Positions 1 through 7,694 of a stretch of 64,000 bases of DNA are shown piece by piece. Numbering within the stretch: the first letter of the stretch is position 1; every line of letters starts with the position of its first letter. The translations under genes and the position numbers were made by a program. Origin of the DNA: Rhizobium esperanzae (GTDB lineage: Bacteria > Pseudomonadota > Alphaproteobacteria > Rhizobiales > Rhizobiaceae); the NCBI RefSeq assembly GCF_002204185.1, contig NZ_MXPU01000010.1:164579-228578 (forward strand). Direction: 5' to 3'. The notes beneath the pieces are model-generated. The model was not told where the DNA came from and did no database searches. It saw only the letters and a list, made by a program, of their open reading frames with translations.

Positions 1-1010
1 ATATCGTCGACGATGCCGGCGACCTCGTCACCGAAGCCGCCGACGCGGGGATCGACACGGTTCGCACGACACTGGCAAGCTATACGCTTGGCAGCGATGT
101 CGAGAACCTCACCTACATCAACACGGTAGCCTTTGTCGGAACAGGCAATGATCTCGACAACACGATCACGGGTGGCGCTGCCGCCGATACGCTTTCCGGC
201 GGTGTCGGCAACGATACGCTGAATGGTGGGGGCGGGGCCGATCGCTTGATCGGCGGGGCGGGCGACGACACCTATATCGTCGATCATGCCGGCGACATCG
301 TCACCGAAGCCGCCAGCGCCGGGACCGACACGGTTCGCTCGACCCTGGCAAGCTATACGCTTGGCAGCGATGTCGAACATCTCACCTACATCGGCACGGC
401 AGCCTTTGTCGGGATAGGCAATAGCCTCGACAACACGATCACAGGTGGCGCTGCCGCCGATACGCTTGCCGGCGGCGACGGCAATGATACGCTGAATGGT
501 GGAGCCGGGGCCGATCGTTTGATCGGCGGGACAGGCGACGACACCTATATCGTCGACAATGCCGGCGACATGGTCACCGAAGCGGCCGACGCAGGGACCG
601 ACACGGTTCGCACGACACTGGCAGGCTATACGCTCGGCAACAATGTCGAGAACCTGACCTATACGGGATCGGCCAACTTCAGCGGCGCCGGCAATGGTCT
701 CGCCAACACGATCACCGGCGGCGCCGGCAATGATACGCTGAATGGCGCGGCAGGGGCGGACACCTTGATCGGTGGTGCGGGCAACGACACCTACATCGTC
801 GATAATGCCGGCGACGTCGTCACCGAAGCCGCCGACGCTGGGACCGACACGGTTCGCACGATACTGGCCGCCTACACGTTGGAGACCAATGTCGAGAACC
901 TCACATTTATCGGAACGGGGCCCTTTGCCGGAACAGGGAATGCGCTGAACAACGTTATCGTCGGCGGCAGTGGTTCAAATACACTGACGGGTGGCGCCGG
1001 CAACGATACC
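1..1010 (+). repeat. Coding tandem repeat of about 273 bp in RTX gene
   Basis: The TATCGTCGA-type segment recurs at 2, 275 and 548, exactly 273 bp (91 codons) apart. The next copy begins near 794, a 246-bp (82-codon) step, so one unit lost about nine codons. Copies are very similar at DNA level, which suggests recent amplification by unequal recombination. Copy number may vary between strains and may be collapsed in short-read assemblies. Confidence 0.8.
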
Positions 1011-1271
1011 CTCACTGGCGGGGCGGCAGCCGATGTCTTCGTTTATTCGTCGAACTGGGGCCACGATACGATCACCAACTTCGTGGCAACCGGCTCCGCA
1101 CATGACGCAATCTCGATCGACCACAACATTTTCGTCGATTGGGAATCGCTTTTTGCGGCAAGCGAGCAGTCCGGGAATGATACAGTTATCACGGCCGATT
1201 CCGACAACACCATAACGTTGAGGAATGTCGCCCTTTCAAGCCTGCAGTCGTGGGACTTCTTGTTTGCTTGA
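1..1271 (+). CDS. RTX-type calcium-binding repeat protein, 5'-truncated by window
   Basis: The reading frame is open from base 3 and continues upstream of the window, so only the C-terminal part (about 423 residues) is visible. It consists of long tandem units that each contain a DDTYIVD...GD..TEAA..GTDTVR segment, a YTLG..VENLTY segment and nonapeptide GG.GNDTL.GG.GAD motifs typical of the hemolysin-type calcium-binding (RTX) family. Unit phase is 273 bp, 273 bp and then 246 bp. The tail after the last repeat (about residues 260-341 counted from base 246) is acidic and uncleaved-looking, as in type I secretion substrates. It is probably an extracellular protein secreted by an ABC/MFP/OMF system not present here. 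Catalytic domains, if any, lie upstream. Confidence 0.85.
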   Translation, partial: IVDDAGDLVTEAADAGIDTVRTTLASYTLGSDVENLTYINTVAFVGTGNDLDNTITGGAAADTLSGGVGNDTLNGGGGADRLIGGAGDDTYIVDHAGDIVTEAASAGTDTVRSTLASYTLGSDVEHLTYIGTAAFVGIGNSLDNTITGGAAADTLAGGDGNDTLNGGAGADRLIGGTGDDTYIVDNAGDMVTEAADAGTDTVRTTLAGYTLGNNVENLTYTGSANFSGAGNGLANTITGGAGNDTLNGAAGADTLIGGAGNDTYIVDNAGDVVTEAADAGTDTVRTILAAYTLETNVENLTFIGTGPFAGTGNALNNVIVGGSGSNTLTGGAGNDTLTGGAAADVFVYSSNWGHDTITNFVATGSAHDAISIDHNIFVDWESLFAASEQSGNDTVITADSDNTITLRNVALSSLQSWDFLFA

Positions 1272-1484
1272 GCGTTGCTCGGAGCTCGCGGCACATTTTT
1301 GCCGAACGTCGTTGCGGGCGTAGCCCTTTCGATCAACGGCAGGCACTGCTGCAAGGTTAGGGCACGTCGCGTAAAAGTGCGCGGCGTGCAATCTCTCAAG
1401 TGCAGGAACGAAAACCAGGATCCTGTCGATTAGATGGAACCCGTGCCATCTCGGACCGTTCTCCAAGCTGACGGGAGAATACGC

Positions 1485-1922
1485 ATGTCGAAAACCCTGC
1501 TCTACGGCGCGACCAAGATCGACGAGACGAACGGCGCCTATTCGCCGATCGAAAGCCTGGCCGCATTCCAGTGGAAGAATCGCGTCTTCATTCTTTTCGC
1601 CGACAGGGACAATGCCCGCGCGGCGCGCCAGGAAAACCAGCTGCTGGCCGACCGCAGCGCGCTCGATGAGCGCGATATGGTGGTGCTGAAGGTTTCGGGC
1701 GGCAAGGTCCGGGCGCTTTTCGGCGCTGCCGATGGCCTCGACGGCGAAGCGATCCGCTGCGATCTCGATGCGCCGGAGACGGGTGAATTCGCCGCCTTCC
1801 TTGTCGGCAAGGACGGCACCGTCAAGCTCAAGGTCAGCGAGCCGATCAACAGTGGCGAGCTCTTCGTCATTATCGACAGTATGCCGCTGCGCGCTGCCGA
1901 GACGCTGAAGTCGGACAAATAG
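1485..1922 (+). CDS. DUF4174 domain-containing protein
   Basis: This encodes 145 residues of a small soluble protein resembling the DUF4174 family. The pattern is a short strand-rich domain with a WKNRVFILFAD motif followed by a run of charged residues, the QENQLLADR segment and a DG.VKLK....... ELF.IID tail that resembles a thioredoxin-like fold. I placed the start at the ATG at 1485 because it has a good GGGAG Shine-Dalgarno 8-9 bases upstream. An in-frame upstream ATG at 1434 would add 17 residues without a comparable site. No catalytic residues are recognisable. Function is unknown in the family, and neighbours give no hint. Confidence 0.75.
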   Translation: MSKTLLYGATKIDETNGAYSPIESLAAFQWKNRVFILFADRDNARAARQENQLLADRSALDERDMVVLKVSGGKVRALFGAADGLDGEAIRCDLDAPETGEFAAFLVGKDGTVKLKVSEPINSGELFVIIDSMPLRAAETLKSDK

Positions 1923-1959
1923 TCCCGACGAACATTGCAAACATAAAAGGGAGGCGGTC

Positions 1960-2127
1960 ATGTCCGTGCCCAACGAACCCATTCCCGATCAGCCGCCGAT
2001 GCCGGCACCCGGTTGGAAGCCGGTGCCGCCGATCACCGAGCCGGAGCCGGACCGGCTTCCGGACGAGGCGCCTGTTCCAAATCCGGATGAAAACGACGAG
2101 CCGGCCAAGCACGTTTCGGAGACTTAA
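1960..2127 (+). CDS. Small proline-rich acidic protein (55 aa), hypothetical
   Basis: A 55-codon frame starts at the ATG at 1960, preceded by an AAAGGGAGG ribosome-binding site about six bases upstream, and ends at TAA 2125-2127. The product is extremely rich in proline, glutamate and aspartate (MSVPNEPIPDQPPMPAPG at the N-terminus, PDENDEP near the end) and has no hydrophobic segment, so it is probably disordered. It lies 37 bases after the DUF4174 gene and may be co-transcribed. Its stop overlaps the convergent LysR gene by four bases. Function is unknown. Support is the ribosome-binding site, the compact fit between neighbours and coherent codon use; conservation was not tested. Confidence 0.5.
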   Translation: MSVPNEPIPDQPPMPAPGWKPVPPITEPEPDRLPDEAPVPNPDENDEPAKHVSET

Positions 2128-3008
2128 AGGAAGATCTGCCGCTCGGCGCCGACGAGTTCCTGCAGGAAATCGACGACGCTTCTGACGCGAACGAGGTCAC
2201 GCGCCGTTTCGTGATAGGTCGTCCAATAGGCGCGCCGGATCGAAATGTCAGGCAGGATGCGCTGCAATTCCGGGTACTGCCGGGCGATATAATCGTGCAA
2301 GATGCCGATGCCGGCGCCTGATCGCACCGCCTCCGTCTGGCCGATCGCCGTCGAGATTTCGAAGCCGGCGTCCCAGCTGCGCATTACCTCGCCGGAGAAA
2401 TTCAACGAGGCGGTGAAGATCAGATCCTCGACATAGCCGATGCGCGGATGCGCCTTCAGCGCCTCGACGTCGCCGGGTCTGCCGTGTGAGGCGAGGTAGT
2501 CGCGCGAGGCATAGAGGCCGAGCGTATAGTCCGTCAGCTTGGAGGAGACGAGCCGGCCCTGTTCGGGACGTTCCAGCGTGATCGCGATATCGGCCTCACG
2601 CTGCGACAGCGAGAAGGAGCGCGGCACCGGCACGAGCTGGATCTTCAGCTCCGGGTGGCGTTCGATCAGCCTGCCCATGCGCGGCGCAAGAAAGGAGACG
2701 CCGAAACCGTCAGGTGCGCCGACGCGCACCGTCCCGGCGATCGCCGTGTCGGTGTGGCCGAGATTGGCCTGCGCCGCGAGCATTTCGGTTTCCATCCGCT
2801 CGGCGGCATTAAGGAAGATGCCACCTTCCGCCGTCAGCTCGCAGCCGTTCGTGCGACGGACGAAGAGCCGCGTCTTCAGTGCCGCTTCGAGCGACGTCAG
2901 CCGGCGCGAAAGCGTGGCGTGATTAAGCCCCAGGCGTTTCGAAGCGGCAAGGATCTGTCCGGTTCGGGCGACGGCCAGGAAAATGCGAACGTCATCCCAG
3001 TTCATCAC
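2124..3008 (-). CDS. LysR-family transcriptional regulator
   Basis: A 294-residue LysR-type regulator. Residues 1-63 form the winged helix-turn-helix (WDDVRIFLAVARTG, NHATLSRRLTSLE) and the rest is a type 2 periplasmic-binding-like effector domain, at the usual family length. Two adjacent methionine codons make the start ambiguous by one residue; the first (3006-3008) overlaps the stop of the upstream ABM-domain gene as ATGA, implying translational coupling. The pair is divergent from mmsA, so it may act on the intervening region, which holds a palindrome at 3417-3430. The inducer is unknown. Confidence 0.88.
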   Translation of the reverse strand: MMNWDDVRIFLAVARTGQILAASKRLGLNHATLSRRLTSLEAALKTRLFVRRTNGCELTAEGGIFLNAAERMETEMLAAQANLGHTDTAIAGTVRVGAPDGFGVSFLAPRMGRLIERHPELKIQLVPVPRSFSLSQREADIAITLERPEQGRLVSSKLTDYTLGLYASRDYLASHGRPGDVEALKAHPRIGYVEDLIFTASLNFSGEVMRSWDAGFEISTAIGQTEAVRSGAGIGILHDYIARQYPELQRILPDISIRRAYWTTYHETARDLVRVRSVVDFLQELVGAERQIFL

Positions 3009-3316
3009 TTGGCCCGCATTGCAATCGGGTCGACATCGATCAGCGTCAGCGACGTCACCATGCCGGCCGTCTCGCTTTTATATTTGAGGAAATGCGGTGT
3101 CCGCAGGTGCGCCTCATAGGCCTCCCGGTCGGCGTAGACTTCGAGAATACGAACGCGGCTTGGAGCTTCGCGGATGGAAACAGCGCTCAGCGAAAGGACG
3201 CCGTCTTCCAGCGCGACCGAAGCCTCGATTTCCTCCGCAAGCAATGCGCGATAGGCTTCAAGCCTCTCGGCGGCGATCTCCAGCTCCGCCATTCGCACGA
3301 CCGGATTTCGGCTCAT
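3005..3316 (-). CDS. Putative quinol monooxygenase, ABM domain
   Basis: A 103-residue single-domain protein of the antibiotic biosynthesis monooxygenase (ABM, YgiN-like) fold: a ferredoxin-like dimer unit with LEVYADREAYEAHLRTPHF, the characteristic H/F-rich helix. I chose the start at 3316 because AGGAGG lies 8 bases upstream; an ATG 33 bases earlier has no such site. Such proteins oxidise quinols or degrade small aromatic or haem-like compounds, often without a cofactor. The gene overlaps the LysR regulator by four bases, so both form an operon divergent from mmsA. The substrate cannot be inferred. Confidence 0.75.
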   Translation of the reverse strand: MSRNPVVRMAELEIAAERLEAYRALLAEEIEASVALEDGVLSLSAVSIREAPSRVRILEVYADREAYEAHLRTPHFLKYKSETAGMVTSLTLIDVDPIAMRAK

Positions 3317-3398
3317 CGATGGGTCCTCCTGAGTTTGACTTGTCGGCATGCCGCGCCAAGTTTGGGAGCAGCAGCGCCTGCATCTGAACTATAAAACG

Positions 3399-3437
3399 TG
3401 CACAACGGTTGCTTATATCAACGCATTGATTTGTGCA
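3399..3437. promoter_or_regulatory. Candidate operator between LysR/ABM operon and mmsA
   Basis: The divergent intergenic region contains the palindrome ATCAACGCATTGAT at 3417-3430 (arms ATCAA/TTGAT). It is flanked by the inverted repeat TGCACAA (3399-3405) and TTGTGCA (3431-3437). The spacing and dyad are compatible with a LysR-type or GntR-type binding site. The regulator that binds it is an inference from position only. Confidence 0.4.
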
Positions 3438-3480
3438 AATTGAAGTGCGATTGTAGGCCATCCAAACAGGAGGAACATCC

Positions 3481-4977
3481 ATGCGTGAGATCGGACATTT
3501 CATCGGCGGCAAGCAGGTCGCCGGCACCAGCGGCCGCGTCAGCAACGTCTACAATCCGGCGACCGGCGAAGTGCAGGCGACCGTCGCCCTCGCCAGCGTC
3601 GAGGAGCTTCGCGCCGCCGTCGAGAACGCCAAGGCCGCGCAGCCGAAATGGGCTGCCACCAACCCGCAGCGCCGCGCTCGCGTCTTCTTCAAGTTCGTCG
3701 AGCTCCTGAACAAGCATATGGACGAACTTGCCGAATTGATTTCGAAAGAACATGGCAAGACGATCGAGGACGCCAAGGGCGACGTCGTTCGAGGCCTCGA
3801 AGTCTGCGAATTCGTCTGCGGCATCCCGCATCTCGCCAAGGGCGAATTCACCGAGGGCGCGGGTCCGGCGATCGACATGTATTCGATCCGCCAGCCGGTC
3901 GGCATCGGCGCCGGCATCACGCCTTTCAATTTCCCCGGCATGATCCCGATGTGGATGTTCGCGCCGGCGATCGCCTGCGGCAATGCCTTCATCCTGAAGC
4001 CCTCCGAGCGTGATCCGTCCCTGCCGATCCGTCTCGCCGAACTGATGATCGAAGCCGGTCTTCCCGCCGGCATCCTCAATGTCGTCAACGGCGACAAGGG
4101 CGCCGTCGACGCCATCCTCACCGATCCGGATATCGGCGCCGTCTCCTTCGTCGGCTCGACGCCGATCGCCCGCTACGTCTACGGCACGGCGGCGATGAAC
4201 GGCAAACGCGCCCAGTGCTTCGGCGGCGCGAAGAACCATATGATCATCATGCCGGATGCCGACATGGACCAAGCCGTCAACGCGCTGATGGGCGCCGGCT
4301 ACGGGTCGGCCGGCGAGCGCTGCATGGCGATCTCGGTTGCCGTCCCGGTCGGCGAGGAGACCGCCAACCGCCTGGTCGAGAAGCTGACGCCGAAGATCGA
4401 ATCGCTGCGCATCGGCCCTTACACAGACGAGAAGGCCGACATGGGCCCGCTCGTCACCAAGGAAGCCTATAACCGTGTTCGCGGCTTGATCGACCGCGGC
4501 ATCGAGGAAGGAGCCAAGCTCGTCGTCGACGGTCGCGACTTCAAGCTCCAAGGCTATGAAGACGGCTATTTCGTCGGCGGTTGCCTGTTCGATCACGTGA
4601 CGCCCCAGATGGACATCTACAAGACCGAAATCTTCGGGCCTGTTCTCTCCGTCGTTCGCGCCCAGAACTATGAAGAAGCGCTGTCGCTGCCGATGAAGCA
4701 CGAATACGGCAACGGCGTCGCGATCTACACCCGCGACGGCGACGCTGCCCGCGATTTCGCCTCGCGCGTCAATATCGGCATGATCGGCGTCAACGTTCCG
4801 ATCCCGGTTCCGCTCGCCTACCACTCCTTCGGCGGCTGGAAGGCATCGAGCTTCGGCGACCTCAACCAGCACGGCACGGATTCGATCAAGTTCTGGACGA
4901 AGACCAAGACCGTCACCGCCCGCTGGCCTTCCGGCATCAAGAGCGGCGCAGAATTCGTCATGCCGACGATGAAGTAA
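3481..4977 (+). CDS. mmsA: Methylmalonate-semialdehyde dehydrogenase (CoA-acylating)
   Basis: A 498-residue aldehyde dehydrogenase superfamily enzyme of the MmsA/IolA type. It shows the TPFNFPGMIPMWM segment typical of the CoA-acylating subgroup, a FVGSTPIARYVY nucleotide-binding stretch, and catalytic Cys281 in GERCMAIS. It converts methylmalonate semialdehyde to propionyl-CoA (valine catabolism) or malonate semialdehyde to acetyl-CoA (myo-inositol catabolism) with NAD+ in the cytosol. The ATG at 3481 follows AGGAGGAACATCC. No valine or inositol operon surrounds it, and a terminator follows directly, so it appears monocistronic. Regulation by the divergent LysR protein is plausible. Confidence 0.93.
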   Translation: MREIGHFIGGKQVAGTSGRVSNVYNPATGEVQATVALASVEELRAAVENAKAAQPKWAATNPQRRARVFFKFVELLNKHMDELAELISKEHGKTIEDAKGDVVRGLEVCEFVCGIPHLAKGEFTEGAGPAIDMYSIRQPVGIGAGITPFNFPGMIPMWMFAPAIACGNAFILKPSERDPSLPIRLAELMIEAGLPAGILNVVNGDKGAVDAILTDPDIGAVSFVGSTPIARYVYGTAAMNGKRAQCFGGAKNHMIIMPDADMDQAVNALMGAGYGSAGERCMAISVAVPVGEETANRLVEKLTPKIESLRIGPYTDEKADMGPLVTKEAYNRVRGLIDRGIEEGAKLVVDGRDFKLQGYEDGYFVGGCLFDHVTPQMDIYKTEIFGPVLSVVRAQNYEEALSLPMKHEYGNGVAIYTRDGDAARDFASRVNIGMIGVNVPIPVPLAYHSFGGWKASSFGDLNQHGTDSIKFWTKTKTVTARWPSGIKSGAEFVMPTMK

Positions 4978-5004
4978 TCTGGACGATCACTCGACCTGCA
5001 ATTC

Positions 5005-5030
5005 GGGGGCCCTGTGGCCCCCGTTTCATT
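5005..5030 (+). terminator. Rho-independent terminator after mmsA
   Basis: A perfect 7-bp GC stem GGGGGCC/GGCCCCC (5005-5011 and 5016-5022) with a CTGT loop is followed by GTTTCATTT. It lies 27 bases after the mmsA stop and supports transcription ending there. Confidence 0.8.
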
Positions 5031-5109
5031 TGAGCGTTGGCAGCCATTTTGGACTACAACCAGAAGACCACGGAGCAGGATTGACGTTGTGGCAAATGGC
5101 CTCATAAGC

Positions 5110-5124
5110 TGAATGCGAATTTCA
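5110..5124 (+). promoter_or_regulatory. IRO-like box (TGA-N9-TCA) upstream of rirA
   Basis: TGAATGCGAATTTCA matches the TGA-N9-TCA form described for the iron-responsive operator recognised by RirA in rhizobia. It lies 70 bases upstream of the rirA start, a position suited to promoter occlusion, which suggests autoregulation. The TGA-N9-TCA pattern alone is weak, so position is the main support. Confidence 0.6.
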
Positions 5125-5194
5125 TATTTTGGAATTGTTCAAAACTGTCAAACCGCCTATATACGTCTGAACAGGCACGAGTCAGGAGATCGGC

Positions 5195-5677
5195 ATGCGG
5201 TTGACGAAGCAGACCAACTATGCGGTTCGCATGTTGATGTATTGTGCTGCCAACGAAGGGCAGCTGAGCCGGATTCCGGAAATTGCCAAAGCCTACGGGG
5301 TTTCCGAACTCTTTCTTTTCAAGATCCTCCAGCCGCTGAACAAGGCCGGCCTGGTGGAGACGGTCCGCGGCCGCAACGGCGGCGTGCGCCTGGGCAAGCC
5401 GGCGGCCGAAATCACGCTCTTCGACGTTGTCCGGGTCACGGAAGACAATTTTGCCATGGCCGAATGCTTCGAGGATGATGGCATGGTCGAATGCCCGCTG
5501 GTCGACAGCTGTGGCTTGAACTCGGCGCTGCGCAAGGCGCTCAACGCCTTCTTCGGCGTGCTCTCGGAATATTCGATCGACGACCTCGTCAAGGCCCGTC
5601 CCCAGATCAATTTCCTCCTCGGTATCACCGGCGAGCACCACTACCGCAAGCCGGCGGCCGTTGCCCCCGCCGCCTGA
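5195..5677 (+). CDS. rirA: Iron-responsive transcriptional regulator RirA (Rrf2 family)
   Basis: A 160-residue Rrf2-family protein that I recognise as RirA, the main iron-responsive repressor of rhizobia. The N-terminal winged helix spans about residues 1-65 (MRLTKQTNYAVRMLMYCA, then the VSELFLFKILQPLNKAGLVE recognition region). Three cysteines at 91, 100 and 106 are the expected ligands of its Fe-S cluster, which senses iron sufficiency. In iron-replete cells it represses iron-uptake genes. The ATG follows CAGGAGATCGGC. An IRO-like box lies upstream, suggesting autoregulation. A terminator follows, separating it from the dpp operon. Confidence 0.93.
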   Translation: MRLTKQTNYAVRMLMYCAANEGQLSRIPEIAKAYGVSELFLFKILQPLNKAGLVETVRGRNGGVRLGKPAAEITLFDVVRVTEDNFAMAECFEDDGMVECPLVDSCGLNSALRKALNAFFGVLSEYSIDDLVKARPQINFLLGITGEHHYRKPAAVAPAA

Positions 5678-5705
5678 TTGCAAGAAACAGGTCTGACTTA
5701 TGAAC

Positions 5706-5738
5706 CCGCGGTTGCCTCGGCAATCGCGGTTTTTGTTT
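5706..5738 (+). terminator. Rho-independent terminator after rirA
   Basis: An 11-bp stem (5706-5716 with 5719-5729, one G-T wobble) has a very tight apex and is followed by TTTTTGTTT. It lies about 30 bases past the rirA stop. Confidence 0.8.
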
Positions 5739-5828
5739 GCGGCGTCTGGTTGTGCTTAGGGATGCTGAAATGTCCAACATGCGCTGCTGAGAGGGCGCAA
5801 TTATCCAAAATGCGACGAAATGCCGGAC

Positions 5829-5905
5829 ATTTTTGTCTGAAAATTTCCGAATGAGGCTGATTTTTGACGAAAAATTTCTAAAATTGTCCAGCTGGAAAAA
5901 TTTTC
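5829..5905 (+). promoter_or_regulatory. Three phased A/T boxes in dppA upstream region
   Basis: Two 19-base elements at 5829-5847 and 5860-5878 share 16 of 19 positions (ATTTTTG..., ending AAAATTTC) and are 31 bp apart. A third related core GAAAAATTTTC lies at 5895-5905. Spacing near three helical turns suggests cooperative regulator binding or an UP-type element in the dpp promoter region. No factor can be named. Confidence 0.4.
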
Positions 5906-6011
5906 TCCGTAGCCCGTTGCTTTCAGTAGATAAATGTCGTTCCATCGACCGTCGATCGGGATGCCTTTGTGGTCTCCAGACATCAAAAAAGAACAACCGG
6001 GAAACAATATT

Positions 6012-7607
6012 ATGAAAAAGATCTCTGTCATGCTGGCAGCGACGGCCCTGATTTCGGTCATGGCGACGTCGGCCTGGTCCAAGACCCTTGTTTATTGCTC
6101 CGAGGGTTCGCCGGAAGGCTTCGACCCGAGCCTCTATACGGCAGGCACGACCTTCGACGCGTCCTCGCGCACCGTCTACAGCCGCCTCGTCGAATTCAAG
6201 CATGGCGGCACCGAGATCGAACCCGGTTTGGCCGACAGCTGGAGCGTTTCGGACGACGGCAAGGAATACACTTTCAAACTTCATCCCGGCGTCAAGTTCC
6301 ATACCACCGACTTCTTCACGCCGACGCGCGATTTCAACGCCGACGACGTCGTCTTCTCCTTCGAGCGCCAGCTGAAGTCCGACAATCCGTGGAACAAGTA
6401 TGTCGAGGGCGGTTCTTACGAATACGCCGCCGGCATGGGCTTCCCGGAACTGATCAAGTCGGTCGAGAAGGTCGATGACCTTACGGTGAAGTTCACGCTC
6501 AACCATCCCGAAGCGCCGTTCCTGGCCGACCTCGCCATGGACTTTGCTTCCATAATGTCGAAGGAATATGCCGACAAGCTTGCCGCGGACGGCAAGATGG
6601 CGCAGCTGAACCAGCAGCCGCTCGGCACCGGCCCCTACACCTTCGTCGCTTACCAGCCGGATGCCGTCATTCGTTACAAGGCGAACGAAACCTACTTCAA
6701 GGGCAAGGAAAAGATCGACGATCTGGTGTTCGCCATCACCTCCGACGCTGCGGTGCGTGCGCAGAAGCTGAAGGCCGGTGAGTGCCACCTGATCCCCTAT
6801 CCGAACGCAGCCGATGTTCCGGAGCTGAAGAAGGATAAGAACCTGACGGTTCTCGAGCAGCCTGGCCTCAACGTCAGCTATCTCGCCTACAACACGCAGA
6901 TGGCGCCGTTCGACGAGCCCGAAGTCCGCCGTGCGCTCAACATGGCGATCAACAAGCAGGCGATCGTCGACGCCGTCTTCCAGGGTGCGGCGACCGTTGC
7001 CAAGAACCCGATCCCGCCGACGATGTGGTCCTATAACGACGCCGTTCAGGACGAGAAATACGATCCGGATGCTGCCAAGAAGGCGCTCGCCGATGCCGGC
7101 GTCAAGGACCTCAGTATGAAGGTCTGGGCGATGCCTGTGTCGCGTCCCTACATGCTGAACGCACGCCGTGCCGCCGAACTGATCCAGGCGGATTTTGCCA
7201 AGATCGGCGTCAAGGTCGAGATCGTCACGCATGAATGGGCCGAATATCTGAAGCTTTCCTCCGACGTGAAGCGCGACGGCGCCGTCATCCTCGGCTGGAC
7301 CGGCGACAACGGCGATCCCGACAACTTCATGGATACGCTGCTCGGCTGCGATGCCGTCGGCGGCAACAACCGCGCCCAGTGGTGCAACAAGGAATATGAC
7401 GACCTGATGACCAAGGCCAAGCTGACCGCAGATGTCGGCGAGCGTACCAAGGCCTACGAGCAGGCGCAGCTGATCTTCAAGAAGGAAGCCCCCTGGGCGA
7501 CTCTCGACCACTCGCTCGTCTTCGTTCCGATGAGCAAGAAGGTCTCGGGCTTCAAGATGGACCCGCTCGGCATTCACCGTTTCGACGGCGTCGACGTATC
7601 CGAATAA
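6012..7607 (+). CDS. dppA: Dipeptide/ALA ABC transporter, substrate-binding protein
   Basis: A 531-residue periplasmic solute-binding protein of family 5 (DppA/OppA). A signal peptide covers about residues 1-23 (MKKISVMLAATALISVMATSAWS). The mature part begins KTLVYCSEGSPEGFDP, as in DppA. The ATG at 6012 is preferred over upstream in-frame codons because it directly begins the signal peptide. It captures dipeptides and, in R. leguminosarum, delta-aminolevulinic acid and possibly haem. It is first of the five-gene dppABCDF operon. A stable hairpin just after the stop probably protects this abundant message relative to the permease genes. Confidence 0.9.
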   Translation: MKKISVMLAATALISVMATSAWSKTLVYCSEGSPEGFDPSLYTAGTTFDASSRTVYSRLVEFKHGGTEIEPGLADSWSVSDDGKEYTFKLHPGVKFHTTDFFTPTRDFNADDVVFSFERQLKSDNPWNKYVEGGSYEYAAGMGFPELIKSVEKVDDLTVKFTLNHPEAPFLADLAMDFASIMSKEYADKLAADGKMAQLNQQPLGTGPYTFVAYQPDAVIRYKANETYFKGKEKIDDLVFAITSDAAVRAQKLKAGECHLIPYPNAADVPELKKDKNLTVLEQPGLNVSYLAYNTQMAPFDEPEVRRALNMAINKQAIVDAVFQGAATVAKNPIPPTMWSYNDAVQDEKYDPDAAKKALADAGVKDLSMKVWAMPVSRPYMLNARRAAELIQADFAKIGVKVEIVTHEWAEYLKLSSDVKRDGAVILGWTGDNGDPDNFMDTLLGCDAVGGNNRAQWCNKEYDDLMTKAKLTADVGERTKAYEQAQLIFKKEAPWATLDHSLVFVPMSKKVSGFKMDPLGIHRFDGVDVSE

Positions 7608-7646
7608 CAAGAATAATGTAAAAATGCCCGGCAGAGCTGGGCACAG

Positions 7647-7675
7647 CCGGCGGTCAGGACCCTCCTGACCGCCGG
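7647..7675 (+). promoter_or_regulatory. Strong intercistronic hairpin between dppA and dppB
   Basis: A perfect 13-bp inverted repeat (7647-7659 and 7663-7675, loop CCC) has no following T-tract. A smaller hairpin TGCCC/GGGCA (7625-7629, 7639-7643) precedes it. The arrangement is typical of mRNA-stabilising or partial-attenuation structures after binding-protein genes in ABC operons. Confidence 0.65.
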
Positions 7676-7694
7676 AAACTATTGGACATCTGCC

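Noticed and set aside
5866..5880. TGA-N9-TCT as a RirA site upstream of dppA
   Set aside because: It has one mismatch to TGA-N9-TCA, and such a loose pattern is frequent by chance; the A/T repeats are a stronger signal.
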